A stretch of DNA of 64,000 nt from Terfezia claveryi. Its lineage: Eukaryota; Ascomycota; Pezizomycetes; Pezizales; Pezizaceae. The notes under the pieces were generated by a model, which was not told the DNA's origin, made no database searches, and saw only the letters and a program-made list of their open reading frames with translations. Position 1 is the stretch's first letter. Each line of letters begins with the position of its first letter. The stretch covers positions 1 to 64,000 of the forward strand of contig WHUX01000200.1 in NCBI GenBank assembly GCA_015179025.1, in the 5' to 3' direction. This document shows positions 22,855 through 36,290 of this stretch, one piece after another. Both the position numbers and the translations under genes were made by a program.

Positions 22855-23478
22855 TGTTATAGGCGGGCTGTAACTATGAATATACTAGACGGTGGAAAGG
22901 TATAAAGAGGTTATCAGCTGAAAGTTATAAGTATAAATACAGTCACAACTCGGGTGTAAAGCAAACTCGATAAGAGTAAAGCTATATGTAGACTTAGAAC
23001 ACTACTTGGGTCTTATTGTATTGACTATATAAAAGTGGTAGCTTTTATAGAAGCGTTAATTTGATAAGTTGTTATTAGATCTGATGACACTTCCTATAAT
23101 AACTTAGTAGTACTAATTTCAGGTGGTTGCCTAGAATAGGAAGACGCTTCCTATTTACAAACTCTGCAGTCTGACATACATTGATTAGGCAGCCTGAACT
23201 TCAATACATTGTAGTCAGCCTGTCATACAGAAGATAAACTTGTAAAAAACGAATAACAACATAAGAATAATGAATATAAGAACTTAATAGATATCTATAG
23301 AAGAGAGTACATGTATGAAAATGCATTCAGAGGTCACACCCTTCCTTGCTCTAATACCTGTCTATTCCGAACACATTACCCACATCTATATAGTTGATTA
23401 GTCTATAGCAGTTAGCAGCTATAATTAGGTATTGGAATATTCTCTGTCAAGGGTAGACCTCTTACCAGAGCTGTAACA
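22855..23478 (-). repeat. D 3' LTR (624 bp)
   Basis: It starts TGTTATAGGCGGGCTGTAAC and ends AGAGCTGTAACA. It shares length and sequence with 37778-38401. On the coding strand the adjacent purine-rich AATGGAGAGTAA (23479-23490) is a plausible polypurine tract. Confidence 0.92.
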
Positions 23479-23769
23479 TTACTCTCCATTTCAAAGTAGC
23501 TGTCCTCAGCTGAATACAAGTCTTTCCGATGCTGGAGAAGACAAGTATTAGTAATAACTCAGGTAACCATGGTGACATAGGTACTGACCATCCCGACCAA
23601 TACTCCTATCCTATTCAAGGGTGCCACAAGACCGATGTGCCTATATATACATACCATGGCCATTAAAAACCAAACCTCTCGCCAAAAAACCCACAGGGAA
23701 AAGGTAATGAGCAGGAGGGTAAAAGGTACCATGTCTTCATCCATGAAACACTGGACACAAGTCTAAACT

Positions 23770-26700
23770 TTAGACATCTCTTTCATCACGTGGCTTATTG
23801 GGGAACTTCTCCTAGTACTTTCTGAGCTTTTCTGGGCAGTTATCCAACTTGTCAAAGGTCTCCCAAGTGTTTTCAAACTCTGTATATCCTTTGCAACACA
23901 CCCTATACTTGACTATGCCTCTATTCTTGTGGGAGTCTATGATGGATTCGACTTTGAAGATATCTGGTTCATCTTCATCCATATCTTGTAGCTCGTCTCA
24001 TCGTCTGAATGACTTCAGAAGGGTAACATGTACAACATTGTGCTATCGTGGGCCTTGTGGAACTTCGAGCCTGTATGCATTTGAACCGATAGCTTCAATG
24101 ACCTTGTAGGGCCCTATCCACTTGCTGGTAAGGGAATGGTTGTTTCCACCTCATATTTGTAGGTTCCAGTAGTCAACCAATACCCAGTCGTCAATAGCAA
24201 CCCTGCGTGCCTTCTCGAGGTGTATAACAATTCTTTTGTAGTTGATTTGCTTGAGTATATCATGAATTTGGTTATGCATAGTTGTCATTCGATCTAGCCA
24301 TTCTTCTGCGGCAGGAGAGGAGAATTCATAGTTGTCTAAAAGGTTAATGGTGCGAGAGTTAAAGTCATACAAACTTCGGTAAGGGGAGTACTTATAGGTA
24401 GAGTGGGTGGCAGAATTATAGGCAAACTTGGCTAAGGGTAGCCATTGTTTCCAATGAGCTTGCCTATTATGACAGTAGATGCGGAGGTACTACTTAAGTG
24501 TTTGGACTGCTCGTTCAGCAAGTCTATTGGTCTGAGGGTAATAGGCAGTTGAGAGGCGGAGGGTTATGTTGAGCTTTTGGTTAAGCTCTTTGAGGAATCT
24601 GGAAGTAAACTGTGGACCGCGGTCAGAGGTAATATATCGGAGAAGGCTATAGAGTCTCCATATCTCATTAATATAAGTATCAGTAATATCGAATGCTGTC
24701 TATATAGTTTTTGCTAGAATATAGTGTTGTACTTTCATAAACCAGTCCGTGACAACAAGTATTGCATTAAAACCTTCTGACTTTGGTAGCTCACTAACGA
24801 AGTCCATTGCTATTTCCTCAAATGATCATTCTCCAGTTAGCATCGGTACCAACTTCGTTTACTTGCTATGCCTATCTGCCTTTGCTTTCTGACACTTAGT
24901 ACATCCTGCCAAATAGTTCGCTATATCTTCCTGCCACTTATCCCATGTAAAGGTCCTTAACACTAGCTCTTAAGTACGATGTCTTCCCCAATGTCCTACC
25001 AATTAACTATCATGGTGCTGTCTTAGCACTTCCAACTTAAACTCGGAAGGTACTACCTATAGTCCATCCTTTTTCTGCTATCCGGCCATATCTATTCCCT
25101 CTACTTCAACATCTTTGGCTTCCTCTTCATCCTCTTCCCCTAGTACTATTAGTTGTCCATCTTCAAAAAATCTACCATCTATGCCTGATTTCTCTTCCCC
25201 TGAACCTCTAGATAGGTCATCAGGCTTACCCATCTTCGAACCAGATCTGTAGTGAATATTGTAGATGAACTCAGACATGCAGAAGTACCAGGTAGCTTGA
25301 CAGGAGTTGAGCTTCTGTTTGGTATTGAAATATTGTAACCCTTGGTGGTCTGTATAGATGTTCACTGGAACGCCAACCAACCAATCTTGCCACTTCCAAA
25401 AGCAATCCACAATTGCAAACAACTCTTTATCGTGTATAGGCCAGTTGCATTGAGCTGCGGAGAGGGTTTTTGCATGGTATTCAACTGGGTGAAGCTGCTT
25501 TCCTCCATTGACAACATGGTATTGAGAGAGGATACTAGCAATAGCTTGATTACTAGCATCAGTTTCTATAATTGTCTCGAGCTGTCTGTCAAACTGTATG
25601 AGGATAGGAGTGGTAAGGAATTATTCTCAGAGGTTATCAAAGGCTTGCTATTGTTCATGTCCCCAACTGAAAGGAACATCCTTTGTCAAGTTGATTAAGG
25701 GGCGTGCTTTTGTACTATAGTTAGTAATGAATTGATAGTAGTAATTAGCAAAGCCTAGGAATGCTTGAACCTCTTTCTCCTTAGTAGGAATGGGCCACTT
25801 AAATATGGTTTTGAGCTTGGAGGGGTCTATCTGGACATGTTGACCATTGATAATATGACCAAGGAATAAGGTCTCTTGGACATGGAATTCAGACTTTATG
25901 AAGTTAACAGCTAACCTGTGTTGGATGCATTACTGAAGAACTTTTTCAACTATTTGTTGATGTTCTTCCTCTGTCTTACCTCCATAGATAAGTATGTTAT
26001 CCAAGTACCAGATACATCCTTCCATATCCTTGAAGATCGTATCTATCATCTCTTGAAAGGTAGCAGGAGCATTAGTTAACCCAAATGGCATTATAGTATA
26101 CTCAAATAGTCTCTTCTTTATCCTAAACGCTGTCTTCTATTCATCCCCTGATACAATCCTAATGAGGTTATACCTATTCTTAAGGTCCAATCAGGTAAAC
26201 TATTTACCTCTATGAGTTCTATCAAGCAACTCTGAGATAAGAGGAAGTGCATATTTATTTGGTATAGTAAGACAGTTAAGGGCTCAGTAATTGACATATA
26301 GCCTTAAGGATCCGTCTTTCTTTTGAACAAATAGGATTGGAGCACTGGCAGAGGAGCGTAATCATCAGACTTTGGTAGTAGAAAGATTCTCATTAAGATA
26401 CTTCTGGAGTGCTTTATCTTCTTCCCATATGGTCTTATAGATAGCCCCGAATGGTATCTTTGCAGTTGGGTCTTGGAGAGGGATTTTGTAGTCCCATGGC
26501 TTATGTTCAGGGAGTCTAGCTGCCTGTTCTATGGTAAAGCAATGTACGTAACAAGAGTATCATTTACGTGTGTCAATAATAAGCACAATTTTACTATCCT
26601 CTAGTAGCTCTTCAACTTCAAAAACAGAAACAGTAGGAATCCATCTAATAGAACACGAAACAATTAAACCTGTAGAGACCTGTCTCAGGCACCTGTCCTA

Positions 26701-26999
26701 CATATCCACCAAAATTCCATTTTCTTCTAACTAAGACAAACCCAAAATAATATCCTTCTTCCCAATATCCAAAACTTTAGTATCCATCTTGAACTTACCC
26801 AAAAAATGAGAAGAGGAATCCAACATGTCAAACCTAGTATTAACCACATATTTTCCTCCAGAAATTCGAGTTCCATCTCTTTGCCTAACCCTAACTTCCC
26901 TAGCTCTTTTCCAAATTCCTAACTTAACTGCCAATCTTTTTCCAATGACTAGAGTACCAGGTCCATAGTCTACCACTGCTTCAACTTCTTCCCCAGCAA
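23770..26999 (-). pseudogene. D pol: protease, RT, RNase H, integrase, chromodomain
   Basis: The protease region at 26990-26731 has AVVDYGPGTLVIGKRLAVKL, where the usual D-S/T-G reads D-Y-G. The RT at 26560-25700 shows LFVQKKDGSLRLYVNY, MPFGLTNAPATFQEMI and the box YLDNILIYGG (second Asp to Asn). The RNase H at 25600-25200 has ETDASNQAIASILSQY, HDKELFAIVD and TDHQGLQYF. The integrase at 25000-24100 has CTKCQKAKADRHS, AMDFVSELPKSEGFNAIL, TSDRGPQFTSRFLKEL and YYPQTNRLAERAVQTL. The chromodomain at 23960-23790 has FKVESIIDSHKNRGIVKYRV, then CCKGYTEFENTWE. The stop is at 23772-23770. There are many internal TAG/TAA/TGA codons. Confidence 0.88.
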
Positions 27000-28739
27000 T
27001 GAGAATTCGGACCGTCAGGAGAGGAAAGTGTCTAGAAGTACACCCGATGGTAGGTGAAGTACTCCTTACTCATTTCCCAATTCTTCTTCCTCAGAGCTAA
27101 GCTCTGTAATCTGAAGCTATTCTTTATCAGTTCGAGCCTTCTTGTTAGTAGGTACTAGTGCCTAGCTAGTACTGGTGGTATTTTTTGGCCTAGAGGAGGG
27201 CTCAGTAGCGACTTTTCCACGCCTACACTCAGCCGCTCGATAGCCAGTATATCCAAAAGACAAGCATCTTCTTTCTCGCATTCTTGCATCTCATATTACT
27301 TCGGGGATTTGTACATCCTTTGTACTTGCTCTAGTATTAGAGAGTACTCCACTCCGAGGTTGTATCTGTTCCTCGAATGTACACTTCTTTGATACTGGTT
27401 GGGCTGAAGTAGGATTGCAATTGTGACTTTAAAATTCAGTACTAATGATATCCATCTCAATGAGCTTTTGTCTCTAGAGAGTAGGTTGTTGTTGGAGCTG
27501 CTCATAGTGAGCCATAGATATATAGAGGTTATAAGGAAGGTTGGAGATAATTATATTAATTAACTGAGTATCAGGGATCTTAGCGTAGGTATTGAGTCAA
27601 TCAATTTCCGTGAGATAATCGATGATAGATCCTGTCTTTTTTAGCTGCATTATCTCTTGATATGATTGGTCTCCCAAATAATGATCCCTATAGTACAACT
27701 TCATTGCTCTCTTTACTTCATTCCAAGTAGTATAACTTATCCTGTTAGCCTTCTACCAATCTAATGCTTTCCCTTCCAAACATAGACCAATATATGTGAG
27801 CTTTTGACTTTTATTTCAGGTAAAGGTTATAAGAAAGTAGTCATCCATCTGAAGGATCCAGCCTTCTAATTGTACTCGTTCACCCTTAAACTTCGTTGAA
27901 GGAGGTGCTTTTCCTGCAACTTGTACTAGCAGTAGTAGTGGTTGTAGTGGAGTAGGATCTCGTAGTGGTCCTACTGGTGGAACTTTTGGTGGTCATGGTG
28001 GGAGGTTCCCTGCTGCTTGTTCTAACTGTTCTGTAAGGCCATTATGTGGTGGAATGGGTCGTGGTACTAGTCCCCATCCTTCTAGCTAAGTGAGTCGATT
28101 CTCTATCTCATTGAACTGGTTCTCTATTGTTTCAAATTGTCGATTATAGTGGAGATAGTATTGTTCGGCTTGATTTCTTAGCTATCTGATATTGTAGTGG
28201 ACAATTTTGAATTCGTCAGCTTGAGTATTTTGTCCTTTAAGGATTAAATCCTGTATCTAAGTAAGTGCTGCACTAGTATTACTTGACAACTTAGCTTGTC
28301 TGGCAGTAGCAACTTTGGCTGTGTTCTAGATGTTGGCTGCTGTTTGCTGAATCAAGGCAGAATTGGATTGTTGTACTGCCTGAAGCTTGCGAACTTCTTG
28401 TAAGGCTGCTTTTTTCTCTTCCGCTAGCTGTTTGAGGAGCTTCATGGTTGCGGACGAATCTGGTGCTGGTGTTCGGCGATGAAATGCTAGTTGCTTGCCT
28501 TTTTGTGATAGTCCTGGCTGTGTAGAACTTGAAAATAGTAGTGGTGGCACTAATAGTGCAACTGATCAAATAATGGGCTCTTCTGATGAAGTGGTCATAG
28601 ATACTAGTAGTTCAATCTGACGAGGTCCCTATACATCTCGTACTTGAAATGGACTTTGAATAGGTAAGTATTCTTGTTGAATAAATTCTTCAGCCTGTTG
28701 TTGGGCTTGAGTAACACTATTATTATCATCGTCAGCCAT
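27000..28739 (-). pseudogene. D gag (capsid, degenerate zinc knuckle)
   Basis: The ATG at 28739 gives MADDDNNSVTQAQQQAEEFI. The N-terminal half is Gln-rich and predicted helical (LAEEKKAALQEVRKLQAVQQ). The capsid core follows, with KFKGERVQLEGWILQMDDYF and LCLEGKALDW. The nucleocapsid knuckle reads CLSFGYTGYRAAEC, having lost the second Cys and the His. RIP-type stops are scattered. The leader ahead of the ATG is interrupted by B2 about 70 bp upstream. Confidence 0.8.
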
Positions 28740-28802
28740 GTACTCATCTGAGCCAGTACCGAGGAGTCCTCTGAGCATAAACATATTGATGTCAGTAGTA
28801 AC

Positions 28803-28807
28803 GTTTA
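28803..28807. repeat. B2 target-site duplication, left copy (GTTTA)
   Basis: An exact match to 37747-37751 on the other side of B2. It lies in the D leader between the D 5' LTR and gag. Confidence 0.9.
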
Positions 28808-29482
28808 TGTAATGAATGCTACTAGGCAGTATTCATTCAGTACCGTTTATACAATCTATGTCCGTAGGCACAGACGTTTGTATATTTCAGTTCTGCTGAG
28901 GTAAGACCCCAGAAGGGTAGAGAGATTACTATATAGGACGTTCCCAAAGGGAACAGTAATTAACTAGCACAATCTATCTTATATAATTTGTGCTATTTAA
29001 GCTATATGATCTTGATCTGATCGGTATATAGGCTTGCTTGCTGCTGTGTGCTTGTTACTGCTTGCTTTCTATCTGCTGGATTCCAGAGAGAATCCAGCGC
29101 CTATTTATACTCCTCTGAGATCTGATGACTAAGGAAATAAATACAATAAAGGGTGGCACACCAGAAGGTGGTGCGCTGTACAAAAGAGGTCATGTGGCCA
29201 TAGTAATGAGTCACACGGCCAGAACAAAGGTCATGTGGCCATAGTGGTGACTCACATGTTCAAAATAAAGGTCATGCGGCCATACTGAGGGTGTGCTCAT
29301 ATGGCAAGTTCCATGGAATTTCCCATGGCAAATTCCACATGCTATGGACGCTTATAAAGTAGTAGGAAATGGTAGAAGGCTAGTTCTTCGACCAAGAGGC
29401 TTAGTTACATAACATAGTAGTAAAATAGGAAATACAAAAGTATATAAGCAATTATATAAGCAATGAAACGTTCTCTATTACA
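28808..29482 (-). repeat. B2 3' LTR (675 bp)
   Basis: It starts TGTAATGAATGCTACTAGGC (plus strand) and ends CTCTATTACA. It holds an extra 41 bp unit (AAGGTCATGTGGCCATAG...) relative to the 5' LTR. The TATA box conserved in B LTRs is at 29102-29109. Confidence 0.93.
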
Positions 29483-29496
29483 CTTCCCCACATAGA
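29483..29496 (-). promoter_or_regulatory. B2 polypurine tract
   Basis: The coding strand reads ATGTGGGGAAG next to the 3' LTR. B1 has CGGGGAAG at the same place (39396-39403). Confidence 0.65.
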
Positions 29497-29539
29497 AGGA
29501 TTTCTTATCCTTACTTCTCTCGTTCTGCCAAATCGATTT

Positions 29540-32500
29540 CTATACGTCCTAAGATCCGATGAATTGTAAATACATTTGCATTAACATGAATATCCTTAGT
29601 AGTTTCTTGACTCATAATTCAATCTCATTCTTGTTAAATGAGAGCTTTGGTTTCATCTCTAGTTCATGGTCCTTGTTTTCCTCTAGTTGTTCGTTGTCAC
29701 TTGAATGTATTTTCCAAACTTTTGGTCGTCCAGAAATCTTGGAGAATTTCAGTAGTGATATCCTTGTCGTTTACTCAGGAATCATGTTTAGGAGAGTATC
29801 CTAGCCATCTGACCTTATATTGTCTTTCTCCCGTTCGAGAAGCTATTCTGAATTCTAATATCTTTTCAACTTCATAATGATCATCTTGAATTGGTCCTGG
29901 TTCCTGAATTTGTCTTTGAGGGAACTGGATAGAATCCTTTTTATAATATGGTTTGAGTTTGCTGACATGAAAGGTATTATATATCAGGTGTAGGTCGGGT
30001 TGGCTAGACAGGTCTAGGCTATAGTTATTGCGTTTCCAATTACTAGAAATAATAGGAAATAGGCCTAGCTATCTTGGTTTGAGTTTAGGTAAGACATTCG
30101 ATATGTTGATATTTTCTGAGGAAAGTATGACTTGTTGTCTGACTGAAAATTTGGTTGCATTAGGTAGTCGTTTGTTCGCTTGAGATACTTGAGTCTTCTT
30201 GTCGTTATAAAGGTTTTTAGACGTTACTTCGTGATGTTCGTTTGCCAGTACATATGTATTAATAGGGTATGGAAGTATCGATACGCCAAGATGTACGTTA
30301 AATCCAAACAGTGTATAATAGGGGCTATTCTGTCTAGCGGCACTATACCTAGAGTTAAGTTTCAACTGTGTCTCTAGTAGTTTATGTAGCCAATCAAATC
30401 CTTCGATTTTACAGGCTCTTGCTACTTGCGGAATTTCTTTGTTCACAATTTCTGATTGTCCATCTGTATATGGATGATATGCGGTGGACGGTTCCAACTT
30501 GATTCCTTTATTCCTAGCCCAATCTTGAAAGTGCAATGATATAAAAAGAGTGTCTCGATCAAAAACAATACAAAAAGGATATCCCATAGTTGGGACTACA
30601 TGAGTGTCAAAAGTAGCAGTACATTGTTCTGTTGTGAAATTATCTGAGACAGGAATAAGAAACTTAAATCCTGATTGTCTATTGACAATCATCCAAAGTC
30701 ATGAAATACAAACAACATGATCTTCTTCAACAGGAATATTCGGGTACAAAATTGAATACTTAGTAGAGACAGGTGCTAACTTACGAAAATCTATCGATAT
30801 GTCTGTCCACGGCCTTCTTGGTACATGTAATAGGGTTACGAGTCCAAGTGGCGCCTTGTTGGAATACTTTGTCCATTGACAAGTTTCGCAACTTCTGATA
30901 TAGTCCTTAGTTGGTTCTGCAAAGGACTGGTGATTATATCGGTCAGTAAGATACCCCATCATTTTTTCAATACCACCATGAGCAGTTGCTTCCGGTGCAT
31001 CTTTAATAACCAATTCGAGATAGTTCTTACCTTCGATATTAAAGGTAGAGGGCAAGACTAATCTCCATTGTCCTTGTCGGTTCTTGACATATAAAAATCC
31101 GTCTCTTCTTCTATGATCCTTGCGGCTGACAAAGGTATCATAATAGTTCTTCCAGATAGGACATACTCTCATACATGCCTGGTATGCAGCTTTCATTCCC
31201 ATGCCTTGATCTAGCCAAAGGGTAATGAAATAGTCCTTATCGTCTTCCTATCTGTTACTGATGTGTTTCTCTTCAATAAGCTTGTTGAGGGTCGGTTCGA
31301 TCCTTTGATTGAAGTTATTGATGGTAGGTTTCTTCTCTTTACATGTAGAAGCGTTATGTTCTGAGAACTTATAGAAATCACAATGCTATCTAGGAGTCTT
31401 AGTGTCCTGAATAAAAAAGGGTTCTGGGTCTTCGTTAATGGCTACTCATTTTTGGGAATGAGTAGTAACGGCAGCAGTATTGATTGGAGTTGCATTGCTG
31501 CTGCTAGTGGTTGCAGCTGGTTGTTGAGGTGCATTCCATGGTTGTTGAGGGGCAACAGGAGTATTTTCGATCTCCTATTCCATTTGACAGGTGCTTATCT
31601 GTTCGGTAAAGTTACTGAACTAAAAGTCATGTTGGAGATTTGAGCCTGCTGGCTTATTGGCATTCCACCTTTTTGCCCATTTTCTAATCTCGTGGATAGC
31701 TTTGTTGCGGCTGAGAGGTTGTGGAACTTGATATGCTAGTGTTTGTTGTACTGGTGCTAGTTCCTTATGAGAGTCATTTGAGGCTGAGAGGTGCTCAATG
31801 TGACTCTTATGGAATTCCTTCTCCTTCTTAAGAACTGAGGCTGATAGGTCATAATTCATACTGCCATGTCCGTGGTAGTTGCAGATTGCATATGTTTCGA
31901 CGGTGAACATGTGGTTGTTCATGGTGTGGGAGCTGCCATGAGTAGGACAGTAAAAATCTCAACAAAAGGACCAGTGCATCCTCTTGTGTTGTTGCCAATT
32001 GCTAAGAGCTAGGTCGGTAGCAATTTCTTTCACTTTTTCAGGAGCGAGGGCATTTTGTTGAGCGTTTCCAGAAGAGGGAGGCCTATATCTTAGTCCAAGA
32101 ACTGTTAAAGTTTGTTCTTATTTATATTGGATACTTGGTTATACCCAGTAAAAACCTCTTCTGGTATAGTAGATAGAGTCTCATCATCTGAAGACTCTTC
32201 TTTCTTGACTATGTCATATTCATTGTCTTCGTCTTGTATGTCTTCAAAGTATGGACAGAAGATATGGTGTCCAAGTTCTTCGGCTCTTCCATGACATTTG
32301 TTGAAGTCGCAGTCGACATGCTTGAAATTGATAGCTCCGCGAGAAACCATTTCGTTCTGAGTGGAGGTTTCTGGTGAGTGGAAAGTTCTTAAAGTGTTGG
32401 TAGAGATGTTGCGATTGTAGATGTGGTTAGGAGGATCGATGCTATTGGAAATATAATCGTCATCGGTGGTGGAAGTATCAGGGTATTTATACTTTCTTGA

Positions 32501-34417
32501 TAGAGCGTCTGCTATTAAATTTTCCTTTCCTACGGTATGCTGAATGTCTGTGTCAAATTCTATTAGGTAATCTTGCCATCGCCTCAATTTTTGACTTGCT
32601 GGCATTTGAGTATGGAAGGTTACTAATGGTTTGTGGTCGGTAAGGATAGTAAACTTGTGACCTCTTAATTGTGTTTCAAAAAATTTCAATGAGTCAATAA
32701 TCGCCAATAATTCTTTTTGGAAGGCAGGATAATTAAGTTATGCTAGATTAAATTTTCTTGAGTAGAAGCATAATGGTCTGATGTGCATTAGCGGTACTTG
32801 ACCTATCCATGATCCTAGTCCTACATCACTAGCATTCCAGACTTAATATTTAGGTTCAGTTGACTCATTATTCCAGGGTTTTAAAATGTGCGGGGAATTC
32901 ATGAGTTCCTTCAGTTTTTCAAACGCTGCATTATGAGTATCTGTCCATTCCCATTTCTTTGTTTCTCCTTGCAGTTCCAACAGGGTACTTGCATACGATG
33001 CCAAGTTGGGAATAAATCTGCTGAGATAATTAACAATTCCTAGGAATCCTCTAAGGTCCTTTTTCTGAGTAGGAGTTGGAAATGTTAATATAGTAGTCCT
33101 CTTTTTAGGATCTACATGTAATCCATCTGATGTCAAAACGTATCCTAAGATTTCCAATCTTGGAGTAAAGAACTGGCATTTGCTTTCTTTGAGATAGAAT
33201 TTCTTATCTTGCAAATGTTGAAGTACTTTCTTCAATAATATCACATGTTCCTCATACATTTTAGAAAAAATAATAATATTATCAATATAGATAATTAAAT
33301 CTTTATAGACCATGTCCTTAAAAATTTCATGCATAATGCGAACCATAGTAGCTGGTGCATTACGATCCCCTTGTTGCATGACTCTACTCCTAAAATATCC
33401 CAGGTGACATAGAAAGATAGAGTGTTGTTCTGATTCCTTGTTGTTTCTGATATTAAAAAATCCGTCGGCTAAGTCAAGCTTAGACCAAATGGGATTCTCC
33501 GCTACTAGCTCAATAGCTTCATTAATATGTGGTAATGGGGTATGGTCTAGTTCGACAGCTAAATTGCGGTCTCGACAGTCATTAATATGTCTGGCTTCTT
33601 CTGGTTTGCCCTGTTTAGGAATAGTGATCATGACTACAGCATTTGTGTCATTTTCTACTCTATATATACGACCTGACGCTTCTTTTTCAACCAATTTGTC
33701 ATGGATTTGTTGTCTAAATCAATGTCCTGAGGGTTGCCATTTCGGTATCCAAGTAGCTCTTGGTTTTGGTTTGATGGAGTGATTAATTTTTCTTAGTGGT
33801 GGTAATTCTTGTGGAATTGTCTTGGGAAATAATAATGGAAACTGCGTTACAGGGTTGAATTGCTTCTGTACAGTAGAAACAGCTGTCACAAGTTCTCCTT
33901 CTGAATCGGTTTCTTCCATATCACTGATAATTTCCCAATTATCTGGTTCACTATAATCTGTAACTGATTCGCAGCTGACCTGAGTATATGCCGATCTTAT
34001 ACCATTCGCCATGGTTCTAGATCCTTTCCATATACTTAGCTGGAATCTAGGAATATTTTCTGGTTGGATAGTAACTGGTTCCTGATGGGCTGGAATTATC
34101 GCTTTCACTTTGCTGAGAGCGGGTTCTCCTAAAATTATGTCCCATCCAGTTAAATGTGCTACATAGAACGTTCGTTCTTCTACATAACCTATCCAGTCAA
34201 GTTTGATAGTACAGGCTTTGTCTATCGTTCCTTTTGAGCCTTTAATCACTGTGCTTAACAATTTCTTGTCAATACTTCTGGTTAGTATTTTGTATAGATG
34301 TACAAATTGAGAATTAATTAAGTCTCCTCCCTTCGTTTGGAGATCAATTAAAGCTAGTATGGGGTGTTCGTTAGTCTTAACTAATACCTTGCTGATATCA
34401 GGTACCTGTTTTGACAA
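29540..34417 (-). pseudogene. B2 pol: protease, RT, RNase H, Cys/His linker, integrase, chromo-like tail
   Basis: The protease/linker is at 34417-33719 (LALIDLQTKGGDLINSQF, GWDIILGEPALSKV). The RT is at 33694-32843, with KLDLADGFFNIRNNKESEQH and the box YIDNIIIF (second Asp replaced by Asn). The RNase H is at 32800-32480, with KELLAIIDSL, TDHKPLVTFH and GKENLIADALSRKY. A 350-residue or so Cys/His linker follows. The integrase is at 31100-30280, with SCETCQWTKYS, TDISIDFRKLAPV, VFDRDTLFIS and YHPYTDGQSEIVNKE. The tail at 30060-29750 has HYEVEKILEF and YKVRWLGYSP, a chromodomain-like segment. Indels shift the frame near 34430 and near 32000. B1 shows that the ancestral frame was continuous. Confidence 0.9.
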
Positions 34418-34429
34418 AGGTCATTCCTT

Positions 34430-36290
34430 GATTTATCCTTGTCGGTTCGGTTCTTGGTAGCTATTGGCATAGCTAAATCTTGTACAGCTGTACGCATGGG
34501 TACCTTATTTTTTCGTTTCCTACAGTCCTCATAGGAGTGTCCAGGATTCCAACACCATAGACATTTCTTGTCTCTAATTAATTACATCTTCGTCTTCCGA
34601 TCCAATTTTTGTGTAATGGTGTCCCAATTTGAGTCCTTCCCTTTTTCTATATTGGGTTTGGTGCTGGGATTGCTGCTAGGATTAAATCCTGTTTTCTGTT
34701 ATTGATTCTGGTCCCTGCGTAGACCATGACTTCGATTTTCATTCCGAGGGTGTTGTCGTCGGGATGTATTCGGTGTGGATGGTGGGGCAATATCCTTTTT
34801 TGAAGCTTTATATGACTCCACTTGATGTATGAGCTGATCATATGACCATTCCTCTTTAATTAAAGGAATTAATGTAGCCGACATGTATGGTGGCAGGTGA
34901 TTAAGAAACTTTCTTCTTTTTACTTCCTGCAATATTGATTGTTTACCATTCTTGTCAATTAATTTGATTTGCATTTCAGTGAACCAATTGGCAAACTGTT
35001 TAATCCCTATGTGACGTCCGTCCTTGTATAGTGTAGCTGTCTCCCATCGTTTCCATAAAATATCTTTGCTAGTGGAAGGTATCAGAAAATCTCTTAGCAC
35101 TAGCATGAAGCTAAAGAATTTTGTATCCTTCCCTTTTTCTCTTATAAATTGATTATAAGTAGTAAGTGCGCTTCCTTCCATTCTGAATCCAACAACTTCC
35201 AAAGCTAAAGCGCCTTCTAAATCTATTCTTTTCAGAACTAACCAACGTTGCATTGCTGTGGCCCAAGAGTCAAAATATTGTGAGTCTTGCCATTTCTTGT
35301 CTTCTCCTTTTACCTTTTCTAGTAGATCAATCTTTATTCCTCTTAAAACATCCGTTGTTTTATGGTTACCTACTGTAACTATTCCTGTAGTTGATTCCCA
35401 TTGTTGATGTTCAACCGATTTCCCTTATTGGGGCTTTCTGACTAGAGGTTGACTTGCAACTAACGATGCATTATCAGAGTCCGAGCTGTCATCTCTGCTG
35501 TCATCGGAATCTCCTCCTCCTCCTTGAGATTTCTGCTTTTGTGGATCTGGTCTTGTTTCCAGATCGTCATCGTCTTCCAGTAGTTGTATATCTTCTGGTG
35601 GTTGGTTTTTGTCACTTGGTTCTTTGGCTGACCCAGTCCTCCTTTCTGGTGTCACAGGTGCTCGACCTTTACCTTTCGATTGATCTTTCAGTATTCTCAG
35701 GAATGCTCCTGGAAGCTTATTGCTAGGATTGAAAAAATCCTCTGCGGTATGTGCAGTTTCTTCTAGATGAGTGCCACTCATCATAAACGCCATAATTTCT
35801 TCTCAGTTATTCAATACCCAATTCGGTTTCCTTAATAGAGGAACAATAGGTTTCTTCAGTTCTTTGCTTAAAAAGGCATTCATTTCTAAGTCTTTTTCTT
35901 TGAATGGGTATGGTGTCATCCATAGATAATGTTTTACGATAGCTTCTAGTAAGAGTCGAATATCTTCATGGTGATACCCTTGTGCATGTACCATTGAGTA
36001 AGCATATTTCAAAATTTCCTCAATGGTTAGGAGATATCTATCCCAAAATTCTTCTAGTGTGAGAGGCAATTCCATACTAAAATATAGTTTACTTCCTTCT
36101 CCACCTGGTTCTCCTATTTCTATATCCATTGGCATATTCACTTCCCCTTCTATGCTAGGAACTATAAATCTGGCTTTTCTGGGAGTTTGATCTACTAACT
36201 TTTTAATTTCTTCGGGTAACATAGTTAACCGCCTCGACCTCTTAGTCTTCTTACACAGTGCAGACGCTATTGATGTCTGATTTCATTATT
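34430..36290 (-). pseudogene. B2 gag region
   Basis: The frame runs from 36222 (MLPEEIKKLVDQTPRKARF) with only a few stops. A 1 bp insertion just upstream disrupts the ATG-proximal part that B1 has at 16840. The capsid shows PGAFLRILKDQSKGKGRA, then a Gly/Ser/Asp-rich acidic linker. A second conserved block reads ALEVVGFRMEGSALTTYNQF, then LIPLIKEEWSYDQL. The zinc knuckle CLWCWNPGHSYEDC is intact (34563-34520). A 1 bp deletion near 34430 takes the protease out of the gag frame; B1 shows a single frame, so this is damage and not a programmed shift. Confidence 0.85.

Noticed and set aside
34417..34570. Programmed gag/pol frameshift in family B
   Set aside because: B2 changes frame here, but B1 is continuous; a 1 bp deletion in an A run of B2 explains it.
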